A stretch of DNA of 64,000 nt from NCBI GenBank assembly GCA_963693035.2, contig CAXMMQ010000009.1:62001-126000 (forward strand), read 5' to 3'. Position 1 is the first letter of the stretch, and every line of letters starts with the position of its first letter. This document shows positions 51,506 to 59,769 of this stretch, one piece after another. The notes below the pieces were generated by a model. That model was given only the letters and a program-made list of their open reading frames with translations. It had not been told where the DNA came from and did not search any database. The translations under genes were made by a program, and so were the position numbers. Origin of the DNA: Lichenicoccus sp963693035. GTDB taxonomy: Bacteria > Pseudomonadota > Alphaproteobacteria > Acetobacterales > Acetobacteraceae.

Positions 51506-52248
51506 CAGGGGCTCCGCATGGTGGCTGTCTTGATGCTCCGCCTGGTGTTCGCCTTGATGCTCCGCATCGGGGTCAGCCCGTCCTCGAGCAGGTGCAGGCG
51601 GTGCGCGACCGGAAAGGCCTGGGTCCGCCACAGGCTGTTGTCGCGGGTGAAGCAGATCGCGGCGGCACCGCGATCGAGGGAAGCGGTCAGCAGGTTGAGC
51701 AGCGGCGTGGTCAGCTCGTCGCTGTCGGCGCTGATGCTGTGCTCGAGCAGCAGCAGGCGCGGCTCGCCCATGAAGGCGCGCACGCAGGCGGCCCGCATCA
51801 GGTCGGCCTCGGGCATCGTCTCCGGGCGGCTGACCGGCAGCCCGGGGAGGCCCACCTGGCGCGCCAGCTCCACCCCCTGTCCGACCAGCGTGTCCAGCGG
51901 CGCGCGGGTATGGTGCAGTTGCGGCAGCAGGATGTTGACGTGCGTGCGCAGCATGCTTATCCAGGCGCCCCGCTGCGGCAGCCGGCCGATCCGCCCGCGC
52001 AGGGCAAAGGCGCGCTCGTGGCCGAGCTCGCTCCAGTCCAGGCCCATGAAGCGCACGCTGCCGCGGCGCAGGTCGAGCATGCCGCTGCACAGGTCGGACA
52101 AGGCGGTGGCACGGTCGGCATCGTGCGTCACCACCAGCGCGCACTCGCCGGCCATCAGCCGCAGGTCGAAGCTGGTGTTGGGCAGCGCGCTCTGGTCGAA
52201 ATACGGCCGCGCCGCGTCGAGCTCCAGGATCGGGTCGGTCGCCTTCAT
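51505..52248 (-). CDS. Degenerate ABC ATPase-like subunit of the Mla-type transporter
   Basis: A 247-residue protein in the position of MlaF. The fold can be followed (GECALVVTHDADRATALSDLC aligned to Walker A; LLLLEHSISADSDELTTPLL to Walker B), but the motifs are lost. No GxxGxGKS/T (residues 38-50), no LSGGQ (MPEAD at 145-149), Walker B Asp replaced by Glu169-His170, and the H-loop His by Arg202. Only a possible Q-loop Gln92 remains. ATP hydrolysis is not expected unless another subunit supplies it. The tail (about 228-247) contains RSIK repeated. Starts 5 nt after the mlaE stop. Confidence 0.78.
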   Translation of the reverse strand: MKATDPILELDAARPYFDQSALPNTSFDLRLMAGECALVVTHDADRATALSDLCSGMLDLRRGSVRFMGLDWSELGHERAFALRGRIGRLPQRGAWISMLRTHVNILLPQLHHTRAPLDTLVGQGVELARQVGLPGLPVSRPETMPEADLMRAACVRAFMGEPRLLLLEHSISADSDELTTPLLNLLTASLDRGAAAICFTRDNSLWRTQAFPVAHRLHLLEDGLTPMRSIKANTRRSIKTATMRSP

Positions 52249-52253
52249 CGGCC

Positions 52254-53141
52254 CTACACCGCCAGCGTGAGGAGGATGCTGGTGACCATGATCACCAGGA
52301 TGCCGCGCACGAAGCCGCGCGGCATCAAGCTGGCCAGGTCGTCCTCGGAACTGGCGGTGAGGCCGGTCAGGCAGGAGCTGAGCCCGACCAGGTAGCCGAT
52401 GGCGAACAGCTTGGCCGGGATCACCATGTAGTCCCGCACCGTCATCGCCGAGACCACCTTGTCGAGGAAGGTCCACAGGCTGTCCTGGGTGGTGCCGAGT
52501 GCGGCGCTGACGATGTATCCCATCACCAGGGCCACCGCCGCGAACAGCATGCCGAGCGTGAAGCCGCTGAGCGACATCGCCAGCGTGCGCGGCAGCACCA
52601 GCAGCAGGAACGGGTCGATGCCCTGCGAGATCATGGTGCGCACCTGGCCGCCGACCTTCAGCATGCCGAACTCGGTGAGCGTCAGCATGCCGCTGCGCCC
52701 GAGCAGGATCAGCCCGACCAGCAGCGGGGTCAGCTCGCGCACCAGCACGGTGACCAGCAGCGAGCCGGCCAGCCCCGCCTCGCCGGCAACGCCGAGCCAG
52801 TACAGCATCTCGCTGACCACGGCGAAGCCGGCCAACGAGGCGGTGACGAAAGTGGTGGCGAGACCACCGATGGTGGCCTGGCGCATGGTGATGCGGAATT
52901 CGTGGCGCACGGTGCGTCGCCACGAGAGCGGCCGGATCGCCTCGCGCAGCACCCCCCAGGACGCGGCCGCCAGCATGCACAGGAAGCTGATCCGGCGCTT
53001 GGCGAAGCGGCCGGTGGCGGCCAGCCAGCGCAGCCAGCGCAGCCAGCGGTGCGGCGGCTCGTCGCCCCGCCTGGAGGCCAACGGCGGCTCTTCGATCGGC
53101 GCCTCGCGCGGCTGTGCGCCCTGGGCCAGGCCGCCGCTCAT
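52254..53141 (-). CDS. mlaE: MlaE-family permease
   Basis: A 295-residue MlaE permease with an N-terminal disordered stretch (MSGGLAQGAQPREAPIEEPP), an amphipathic membrane-entry helix and five transmembrane segments (about 90-290). Family features: VRELTPLLVGLILLGRSG and the EFGMLKVGGQVRTMISQGIDPFLLLVLPRTLAM loop. It partners MlaD to move lipids across the inner membrane. Its ATG at 53141 is the last start of the mini-ORF relay (53138-53363), and its first residues, MSGGL, copy the repeated peptide. Confidence 0.88.
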   Translation of the reverse strand: MSGGLAQGAQPREAPIEEPPLASRRGDEPPHRWLRWLRWLAATGRFAKRRISFLCMLAAASWGVLREAIRPLSWRRTVRHEFRITMRQATIGGLATTFVTASLAGFAVVSEMLYWLGVAGEAGLAGSLLVTVLVRELTPLLVGLILLGRSGMLTLTEFGMLKVGGQVRTMISQGIDPFLLLVLPRTLAMSLSGFTLGMLFAAVALVMGYIVSAALGTTQDSLWTFLDKVVSAMTVRDYMVIPAKLFAIGYLVGLSSCLTGLTASSEDDLASLMPRGFVRGILVIMVTSILLTLAV

Positions 53142-53363
53142 CGGCGGCCTTCTTCCAGGAGGGAGAGCCCGCCGCTCATCGGCGGCCTTCTTCCAGGAGG
53201 GAGAGCCCGCCGCTCATCGGCGGCCTTCTTCCAGGAGAGAGAGCCCGTCGCTCATCGGCGGCCTTCTTCCAGGAGGGAGAGCCCGCCGCTCATCGGCGGC
53301 CTTCTTCCAGGACAGAGAGCCCGCCGCTCATCGGCGGCTCTGCTTCGACAGCAAGGCGCTCAT
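53138..53363 (-). repeat. Tandem array of ATGA-coupled mini-ORFs between the cyclase-like gene and mlaE
   Basis: Five 38-bp units plus one 32-bp unit. Each unit is a complete ORF on the minus strand with starts at 53363, 53331, 53293, 53255, 53217 and 53179 and stops overlapping the next start (ATGA). The products read MSALLSKQSRR, MSGGLSVLEEGRR, MSGGLSLLEEGRR, MSDGLSLLEEGRR, then MSGGLSLLEEGRR twice. The first start overlaps the cyclase-like stop (53360-53363); the last stop overlaps mlaE's start (53138-53141). Each junction has GGAAGAAGG ending 6 nt before the next ATG, a CCUCCU run upstream of that, and a CCGCCG/CGGCGG stem whose loop holds AUGAG. Translation of the peptides is unproven. 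Confidence 0.92.
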
Positions 53364-55843
53364 CGCCGGCCCGCCAGGATGAACGTGCGCGCGGTGCCGA
53401 TGCGTGGCACGTAGAACATGCCGCGCGGTCGGAACAGGAACTGCCGGTTCAACGCCTCGTAGGCGCCTTCGCTGACCTGGATGCTGCCGGCCTCGACCGC
53501 GCTCTGCGCCATCAGCTCGGCGGTGTGGATGACGTCGCCCCACAGGTTGAACAGGCGCGGCTGCTGGCCCAGCGCACTGCCCAGGGCGGCGCCGAAATCA
53601 AGGCCGATCCTGAACACCGGCTCGAGGTCGCTGCGGGACAATACGCTGAGGCAGATCTCGCGTGCCGCCAGCGCCGCATCGGCGAGGCGAGCGGCCGCGC
53701 TCGGGTCGGCCGCCTCGGAGCAGCCGGCGGCGGCGACCAGGTGATGCCCGGTCAGCTTCATGTAGGGCAGCTCGAACTTCGTCGCGAGATCCTGCATGGC
53801 GTGCGCGATCTCGTCGGCGACGCTGCTCATGGCGTCCGCGTCGCGCGTGTTGACCACGACCGCATCGTCGAAGCGAAGCACCATCGCCGCAACCCGGGGA
53901 TAGACGGTGGCGGCGAGGTCCCGGCGTTCGCCCTCGTCCAGGGCCAGCACCGGGCTGAACCGGCCGGGCTGCTGCTCGGGCGTGTCCCGCACAAACGCGT
54001 CCGCGGCGGCGGCATCGGCACGTGCGCCGGCGTCCCCACCCCGGTTCGACTCGTGGCCGGCGACGTGCTGCTCGCCGGTCCGCTCTGCGACCTGCTCCGG
54101 CTCGCGCATGCGGATGGCGGCGATGCCGGTCACGGCGGCATTGAAGTTGCGCGCCTGCTCGCCGACATCGACATCCTCCAGCAGCAGCGCGCCGTTGATG
54201 CCACCGCCGGCGCCGCCTTCGGGACCGGCCGGGCCGCGCACCGGCAGCACCGACAGCGAACGGCTGCCGTAGCCGCGCATCAGCAGCCGGTGCACGTCGG
54301 CGGTGCGCGCGTCGCGGCCGGCATCGGCGACCGTGATCGGCTTGCCTTCGCCGAGGCTGTCGAAGAAACCCGGCGCTTCCGAGCGCGAGAGCTCGAGGCC
54401 GCCGGTATGCGAGCCCTGGCGGCGGTCGAACAGGTCCTCGCAATGCAGGATCAGCCCGTCGCCGGCCAGCCGCCAGACGCTGACCCGCTGCGCGCCGTTC
54501 ATCTCGGCCAGCGTCTCGCTCAGCGCCGGCAGCGGGCGTCCCGGATCGAACAGGCCCGGCTGCACCGCCAGCGCCGACAGCGCGCGCCCCTCCTCGACGC
54601 CGATCTCCTGCTGGCGGCGCAGGCGGCGCGACAGGCGGTCGGCGCGCCGGTTCTGCCGGATCAGCATCACCCCGAGAATGCTTGCGAGTGCCACCGTGAT
54701 AAGCGACAGCAGCAGGTGGCGCCGGCCGTTGGTCTCGGCGAACCGGGTGAAGTCGCGTTCCGGAGCGGCGATCAGCAGCACCCAGTCCTCGCCCGCGGCA
54801 GGCAGGCGGGAGGCGATGGTGACGTAGCGCCTGCCGTGGATGGTGAGCGTGCGGTTGCCGTAGCCCTGCACGCGAAACCGGTCATAGGCGGCCTCGAGCG
54901 CGGGATCCTCGAGGGCGCCGGACATTGCCGAACCCCCCGTCTTCCTAGCCTCGGTCTTGGCCGCGGCGTGCGCCGGCCGCATCATCTCGGGTGCGGCGAT
55001 CACCTGGCCGTCGCGGCCGACGATCGCCGCCCGGCCGGTCTGGCCGATGTGCAGCGAGGTCAGGAACTTCGACAGCTCGGCTAGGGTGATGTCGACGCCG
55101 AACACCCGCTGCTGCGGCTCCGGCGCACCCCCGGCTGCTGCGGCACCTGCTCCGGGAGCGGCACCCTGGCCGGCCACCGCCGGTTCGCCGTAATGGATCG
55201 CCGCGGTGATGCCCGCGGTCTGCGTCGTGAAGAAGACATAGGGCTGCGACCAGTACACGCCCTTGGTGCGCAGCGCGCCCTGATACCAGTCGCGGCGGCG
55301 CGGATCGAAATCATCGCCCGGCATCAGAGTGTGGTCGATCGGGTTGCCGGCATCGTCGAGATGCACCGAGGCCACGTGCCGACCCGCCCCTGTGGCTGGA
55401 TTATCATGCCAGATCAGCTTGGTGTCGGTTCCCCCCTGCGGGTCGCGCCGCACCATCATGAAGTCGCCGTCCGAGGTGCCGATGAAGAAGCCGGCGAGGT
55501 TGGGAACCTGGCGCAGCATGCTCGATGCGTATGCCTCCATCGCCGCACGGCCGTCTGGGATGGCGTTGCGGGCGACCATGTCGCGGGCGATCAGCGCCGC
55601 CCGGGTCGCCGGAGAGAGATAGTTGTCGACCTCGTGGGCGATGCGCGCCTGCAGCGTGTTCAGCACGTCGTGCGTCATGTCGAGCGCCGATTGCCGGTTG
55701 GCCTGGTAGGTGTAGAGCGTCACGCCGAGGATGGAGAGGATGACCAGCACCACGCCCAGCAGCGGCACGCCGACGCGGGCCACCAACTGGCGACGGCGCT
55801 TCAGCCGGGTCTGGCTGATGTCGACGATCTCGTCGATCGGCAC
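53360..55843 (-). CDS. dCache/GAF sensor with degenerate class III cyclase domain
   Basis: An 827-residue membrane protein. Transmembrane helix 1 (about 24-45) and helix 2 (about 380-400) bracket a periplasmic dCache ligand domain (DWYQGALRTKGVYWSQPYVFFTT). A GAF-like domain follows (about 425-600) and a C-terminal class III nucleotide-cyclase homology domain (about 650-820). The first metal Asp region is present (RFDD, 659-660), but the second metal Asp is His700 (LTGHH for the usual GD) and the catalytic Asn/Arg pair is His773/Leu777 in WGDVIHTAEL. Cyclase activity is therefore doubtful. Stop overlaps the first mini-ORF. Confidence 0.82.
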   Translation of the reverse strand: MPIDEIVDISQTRLKRRRQLVARVGVPLLGVVLVILSILGVTLYTYQANRQSALDMTHDVLNTLQARIAHEVDNYLSPATRAALIARDMVARNAIPDGRAAMEAYASSMLRQVPNLAGFFIGTSDGDFMMVRRDPQGGTDTKLIWHDNPATGAGRHVASVHLDDAGNPIDHTLMPGDDFDPRRRDWYQGALRTKGVYWSQPYVFFTTQTAGITAAIHYGEPAVAGQGAAPGAGAAAAGGAPEPQQRVFGVDITLAELSKFLTSLHIGQTGRAAIVGRDGQVIAAPEMMRPAHAAAKTEARKTGGSAMSGALEDPALEAAYDRFRVQGYGNRTLTIHGRRYVTIASRLPAAGEDWVLLIAAPERDFTRFAETNGRRHLLLSLITVALASILGVMLIRQNRRADRLSRRLRRQQEIGVEEGRALSALAVQPGLFDPGRPLPALSETLAEMNGAQRVSVWRLAGDGLILHCEDLFDRRQGSHTGGLELSRSEAPGFFDSLGEGKPITVADAGRDARTADVHRLLMRGYGSRSLSVLPVRGPAGPEGGAGGGINGALLLEDVDVGEQARNFNAAVTGIAAIRMREPEQVAERTGEQHVAGHESNRGGDAGARADAAAADAFVRDTPEQQPGRFSPVLALDEGERRDLAATVYPRVAAMVLRFDDAVVVNTRDADAMSSVADEIAHAMQDLATKFELPYMKLTGHHLVAAAGCSEAADPSAAARLADAALAAREICLSVLSRSDLEPVFRIGLDFGAALGSALGQQPRLFNLWGDVIHTAELMAQSAVEAGSIQVSEGAYEALNRQFLFRPRGMFYVPRIGTARTFILAGRR

Positions 55844-55923
55844 CGTGTGGTCTCCCGCGCTCCACCGTCTCGAAATTCAAGACGACTGTCTCACAGGCTG
55901 CCACAGGCCCATGATTTTACCAA

Positions 55924-55943
55924 TGTTACCGGCTGTTACCGAA
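55924..55943. promoter_or_regulatory. Direct repeat TGTTACCG x2, probable response-regulator site
   Basis: TGTTACCGGC at 55924 is followed immediately by TGTTACCGAA at 55934, a 10-bp spaced direct repeat as used by OmpR-family regulators. It lies about 81 nt upstream of the cyclase-like start and about 310 nt upstream of the OmpR-type regulator gene, in an AT-rich gap. Confidence 0.45.
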
Positions 55944-56016
55944 CCGGCCCGATCATGATCTCTTGTATTGCAGCCTCGCCAGGGCCCACTAGAGAGGACA
56001 AGAGGTGTCAAGAGCG

Positions 56017-56166
56017 ATGATGGTGCTGATGATCGAGATGTCCCTGCTGCCGCTGCTGGCCATGTCCTTCTGGATCATGCTCCGGCTTCGCGCCGCTACC
56101 CTGCCAGCGCTGATTCCCGTGCGGGTGCGTCGGGATCGAAACGACCGGACCCCTCCGAACCGCTAG
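56017..56166 (+). CDS. Possible small membrane protein (49 aa)
   Basis: A short ORF starting MMVLMIEMSLLPLLAMSFWIM, one hydrophobic segment (about residues 3-22), then a positively charged tail rich in Arg (PVRVRRDRNDRTPPNR). AGAGG lies upstream but is distant. The positive-inside arrangement would suit a small single-pass protein. It sits between the direct-repeat site and the response regulator, co-directional with the latter. No homologue recognised; it might not be real. Confidence 0.4.
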   Translation: MMVLMIEMSLLPLLAMSFWIMLRLRAATLPALIPVRVRRDRNDRTPPNR

Positions 56167-56252
56167 GTCCGGCCGGCCTCCAGGGCCGGAAAGGCGTCGG
56201 TTAAATCGGTTTTTACTGGTCCTCCCCGGGTTCCGGCGCCCATTGCTTGGTC

Positions 56253-56978
56253 ATGAGTGCCGTCGTCGACGCGATAGTCCCTGACATGCTCCACGCCCAG
56301 TGCCCGCATGTCTTGCTGATCGAGGACGACGCCAAGCTCGCCCTCGATGTCGCCGAGGAACTCGGCCTGCGCGGCTTTACCGTCACCATGGCCGAGACAG
56401 GCCCGGACGGACTGGACCGCGCGAGCCAGGGCGGCTTCGACGTGCTGGTGGTGGATCGGCTGCTGCCGGGCCTGGACGGGCTGGCGCTGATCGAGCAGTT
56501 GCGCCGGCAGGGCACCCGCACCCCGGTCCTCGTCCTGAGCGCGCTCTCCGCGGTGGATGACCGGGTCAGCGGCCTGAAGGCGGGCGGCGACGACTATCTC
56601 ACCAAGCCGTTCGCGATGGTGGAGCTGGCGGCCCGCCTGGAGGCGCTGCTGCGTCGGCCCATCGAGGCCCGCGAGAGCATGCTGCAGGTCGGCCCACTGG
56701 TGATGGACCTGATCGAGCGCAGCGTGACCCGCGACGGCCGTTCCATCGAACTGCTGCCGCGCGAGTTCCGGCTGCTGGAATACCTGCTGCGGCGGCCGGA
56801 CCGGGTGCTGACGCGCGACATGCTGCTCGAGGATGTCTGGCACTACCGCTTCATTCCGCAGACCAACCTGGTCGACGTGCATATCGGCAAGCTGCGACGC
56901 AAGGTGGATGCGCCGGGCGAGACGCCGCTGATCCACAGCATACGCGGCGCCGGCTTCATGCTGCGCATCGGCACCTGA
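56253..56978 (+). CDS. OmpR-family response regulator
   Basis: A 241-residue two-component regulator. Receiver domain (about residues 19-130) with the acid pocket LIEDD, phospho-Asp in VVDRLLPG, LSA and KPF (Lys). The C-terminal winged helix (about 145-240) has PREFRLLEYLLRRPDRVLTRDMLLEDVWHY and VDVHIGKLRRKVD. Cytosolic. ATG 56253 is preferred; a TTG two codons earlier is also open. The stop is TGA at 56976-56978, preceded by C so that a CTG codon in the histidine-kinase frame overlaps it. Confidence 0.93.
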   Translation: MSAVVDAIVPDMLHAQCPHVLLIEDDAKLALDVAEELGLRGFTVTMAETGPDGLDRASQGGFDVLVVDRLLPGLDGLALIEQLRRQGTRTPVLVLSALSAVDDRVSGLKAGGDDYLTKPFAMVELAARLEALLRRPIEARESMLQVGPLVMDLIERSVTRDGRSIELLPREFRLLEYLLRRPDRVLTRDMLLEDVWHYRFIPQTNLVDVHIGKLRRKVDAPGETPLIHSIRGAGFMLRIGT

Positions 56979-58393
56979 GCAGCCCGGTTCAGCGGCCCCG
57001 GCCGGCCGGCTCGATCTTCAGCACCGGGACGTTCCGGCTGTCCCTGGGGTCGGCGGCGTTCCTCGCGGTCGCCTTGCTGCTGCAGTCGGCGCTGATCTTC
57101 TGGCAGACCACCAGCTACCAGATCATGCGCACCGACCTGCTGCTGTCGCGCGAGGCGGCGCTGATTACCGCCCAGACCCGCCCGGTGCTCGACCAGCAGC
57201 TTCGCATGCGAGCGTCCGACGACCTGCACCTGCTGATCGCCGGCGCCGGCCTGTTCGATGCGCAGCATCGGGTGTTGAACGGCAACCTGCAGACCTGGCC
57301 CGAGGGGCTGCAGCCGGACGGCCCGGTCCTGCCGCTGGTGGTGCACCCGACCGGCCAGGGGCCGCGCGCGGTGCGGGCGCAGGCGGTGCGGCTGCGCAAC
57401 GGTGACATCCTGGTGCTGGCGCGCGGCCTGCGTGATCTCGAGGAGGTGCGCCAGATCGTGCTGCGGGCGCTGCTGCTGTGCGCGGTGCCGGGGATCCTGC
57501 TGGCGGTCGCAGGTGGCGCATGGCTCAGCCACCGCGCGCTGCTGCGGGTCGGTATCATGCATCGCGCCATCGACCGGATCATGGCCGGCGACCTGCACGA
57601 ACGGCTGCCGGCCGGGCGCGAGCGCGACGATCTCGACAGGCTGGCCGGCAGCGTGAACCGCATGCTGGAACGGCTGGAGCACCTGCTGGACGAGATCAAG
57701 GGTGTCGGCGACGACATCGCGCACGACCTGCGCACGCCGCTGGCCCGGGTGCGCACCCGGCTTGAGCGGGCGCGCGATGCTCCGTCCGGTGTCGAGCGCC
57801 CGCCGGGCCGAGCCGCGCTGCTCACCGAGGCGGTGGATCGTGCGATCGCAGATCTCGACCAGTGTTTCGCGGTGATCACCGCGCTGCTGCGCATCGGCGA
57901 GATCGAGAACGGGCGCCGGCGCGCCGCCTTCACCACGGTGGCGATGGACGAATTGGTGGCCGACATCGTCGATCTCTACGAGCCGATCGCCGAGGCGCGG
58001 CAGGTCGTGCTGGTCGCGGCACGCTGCGATGCAGTGCACGTGCATGGCGACCGCGACCTGCTGATCGAGCTGCTCGCCAACCTGATCGACAACGCCATCA
58101 AGTTCACGCCCGAAGGCGGCCGGGTGGAAATCGGCGGCGTCGCGCGGAACGGCGAGGCGGTGCTGCATGTCGCCGATACCGGACCGGGCATCGCTGCCGC
58201 CGAGCGCGAGGCGGTGCTCGGCCGGTTCTATCGCTCCGACAAGAGCCGCCACATCGCCGGCAGCGGGCTCGGCCTCAGCCTGGTGGGCGCGATCGGCCGC
58301 CTGCACGATGCCCGCATCGCCATCTCGGATGCCGGCACATCGCCGCTGCCGGGATGCCGGATCGACGTGACGCTGGCGGCTCTAACAACTTAA
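56975..58393 (+). CDS. Sensor histidine kinase
   Basis: The frame encodes a first membrane helix (FRLSLGSAAFLAVALLLQSALIFWQT), a short periplasmic sensor, a second helix (about residues 165-185), HAMP, a HisKA domain with His in DDIAHDLRTPLARVR, and a HATPase with NLIDNAIKFTPEGG, DTGPGI and GSGLGLSLV. It pairs with the upstream response regulator. The start is unclear: the first conventional start, TTG 57074, cuts the first helix in half, and the open frame upstream has no ATG, GTG or TTG. CTG 56975, overlapping the regulator's stop, is a candidate. The end (CTTAA) is certain. Confidence 0.8.
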   Translation: MSSPVQRPRPAGSIFSTGTFRLSLGSAAFLAVALLLQSALIFWQTTSYQIMRTDLLLSREAALITAQTRPVLDQQLRMRASDDLHLLIAGAGLFDAQHRVLNGNLQTWPEGLQPDGPVLPLVVHPTGQGPRAVRAQAVRLRNGDILVLARGLRDLEEVRQIVLRALLLCAVPGILLAVAGGAWLSHRALLRVGIMHRAIDRIMAGDLHERLPAGRERDDLDRLAGSVNRMLERLEHLLDEIKGVGDDIAHDLRTPLARVRTRLERARDAPSGVERPPGRAALLTEAVDRAIADLDQCFAVITALLRIGEIENGRRRAAFTTVAMDELVADIVDLYEPIAEARQVVLVAARCDAVHVHGDRDLLIELLANLIDNAIKFTPEGGRVEIGGVARNGEAVLHVADTGPGIAAAEREAVLGRFYRSDKSRHIAGSGLGLSLVGAIGRLHDARIAISDAGTSPLPGCRIDVTLAALTT

Positions 58394-58403
58394 TAACGTT
58401 ATT
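58392..58403. promoter_or_regulatory. AT-rich palindrome before the acyltransferase gene
   Basis: AATAACGTTATT is a perfect 12-bp palindrome overlapping the histidine kinase stop and followed by TTGCATAAGG. In this GC-rich genome it stands out as a possible operator or promoter for the acyltransferase 94 nt downstream. Confidence 0.35.
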
Positions 58404-58496
58404 CTTGCATAAGGGCGGCGCGATCTGCCAGAGAGGTCGGGTTCCGGCCGGCTATCCGGGGCGCGCCTCGTTCCTCCGTATCATCCGGAGCCTGCC

Positions 58497-59675
58497 TTGA
58501 CGCACCATCCGAGCTGCCGGCCCGAGCTGCTTCCCGCCTTGACCGCAGTACGCGGGCCGCTCGCGTGGCTGGTGGTGGCGTTCCATTTCGGCGCCCTCGA
58601 ACCGTTCAGGACGGCAGTCGGCGGGGTCTATCGGCCCCCGCTGGCCAATGGCCCGTTCGCGGTGGATTGCTTCTTCGCCTTGTCCGGCTTCATCCTGTTC
58701 CACGTTCATGCGAGCCTCGGGCAAAGGCTCGACTGGCCGGCGATCCGGGAATTCCTGTGGTTCCGCCTGGTGCGTATCTATCCGGTGCACCTTGCGATGC
58801 TGCTGCTGTTCGCGCTGTCCATCGAGGGCGTGGCCCTGCTCACGCACGTGCATCCGAACGAGCCGATCCGGTTCACCCTGGTCGCGTTCCTGCAGCATCT
58901 GTTCCTGGTGCACGGCTGGGGGGCGACCCGGCTGCTGACCTGGAACTACCCGTCCTGGTCGATCAGCTCGGAATGGGCCGCCTACGTCATCGCGCCGGTC
59001 GTCTTCTTCGTGGCGCTGCGCCTGCCGCGTGCCGTGCTGCCGGTGGCGATCCTGGCCACCCTGCTCGCGATCGGGATGCTGCTGGCCGATGGCGAGCCGT
59101 CGCTCGGCCTGGCGCTGCCGCGGGTCTGGCTGGGCTTCCTGCTCGGCACCCTGGTCTGCCGGTTCCGCGACCTCAATCTGGAGCGCCTGCGCACGCTGAA
59201 GCGGGTCGCCCTCGCGCTTTGCTGGCTCGCCTTCGTCGCCCTGCTGTTCACCGTGCAGGGGATGCTGGCTTATGGCGGCGGCCTGCTGGTCGCGGCGTTC
59301 GCCGGGCTGATGCTGTTCCATGGCCTGCCGGACGCCGCTCTGCCGGAGGCCGCCTCGATCGCCCGGCGCATTCTGGCCCGGATCCTGGTCTATCTCGGCG
59401 AGACCTCGTTCGCGGTCTATATGGGCCACGCCTTCATCGAGAACGCCTACCTCACCCTGAGCCGCAAGCTGGGCCTGATCCAGCACGCCAACGGCCTGCT
59501 GCTGGGGCTTGTGCTGGTCGTGCTGATCCAGGGCTTCGCGATGATGCTGCATCACGGCGTCGAGGAGCCCGCCCGCAGGCGCCTGCGCCTGATCCGGCTG
59601 CAGCCGGCACGACATCGGGTTGCTGCTGCATCGAACCCGGAGATCGGCGCCGCGGAGCGTAAGGCCACCGCCTGA
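58497..59675 (+). CDS. Acyltransferase 3 (OafA-like) membrane protein
   Basis: A 392-residue polytopic membrane O-acyltransferase. The family signature LTAVRGPLAWLVVAFHFGAL with the catalytic His is near the N-terminus; WSISSEWAAYVIAPV and SFAVYMGHAF are later conserved stretches. About ten transmembrane segments. It likely acetylates or acylates a surface glycan. TTG start: GGAG lies about 7 nt upstream. It follows the two-component system and may be regulated by it. The 180-bp gap after it carries the RND leader. Confidence 0.88.
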   Translation: MTHHPSCRPELLPALTAVRGPLAWLVVAFHFGALEPFRTAVGGVYRPPLANGPFAVDCFFALSGFILFHVHASLGQRLDWPAIREFLWFRLVRIYPVHLAMLLLFALSIEGVALLTHVHPNEPIRFTLVAFLQHLFLVHGWGATRLLTWNYPSWSISSEWAAYVIAPVVFFVALRLPRAVLPVAILATLLAIGMLLADGEPSLGLALPRVWLGFLLGTLVCRFRDLNLERLRTLKRVALALCWLAFVALLFTVQGMLAYGGGLLVAAFAGLMLFHGLPDAALPEAASIARRILARILVYLGETSFAVYMGHAFIENAYLTLSRKLGLIQHANGLLLGLVLVVLIQGFAMMLHHGVEEPARRRLRLIRLQPARHRVAAASNPEIGAAERKATA

Positions 59676-59769
59676 TCGGCGATGCCGACGCCTCCCTAAA
59701 AACTTATTTCATTGGCGGCGCCGAGAGCCGACGCTAGTTCCCGCCAGGGCAACGGGAGCCAGCGCCTGC

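Noticed and set aside
53131..53363. Regular 38-bp repeats considered as a CRISPR array
   Set aside because: The units are contiguous with no spacers between them; the whole unit is repeated, and no cas genes are near.
53114..55084. 656-codon plus-strand open frame across the array and cyclase-like gene
   Set aside because: It is antisense to a gene with clear domains, its composition is Arg/Gly/Ala-rich, and no family is recognisable; a GC-rich shadow frame.
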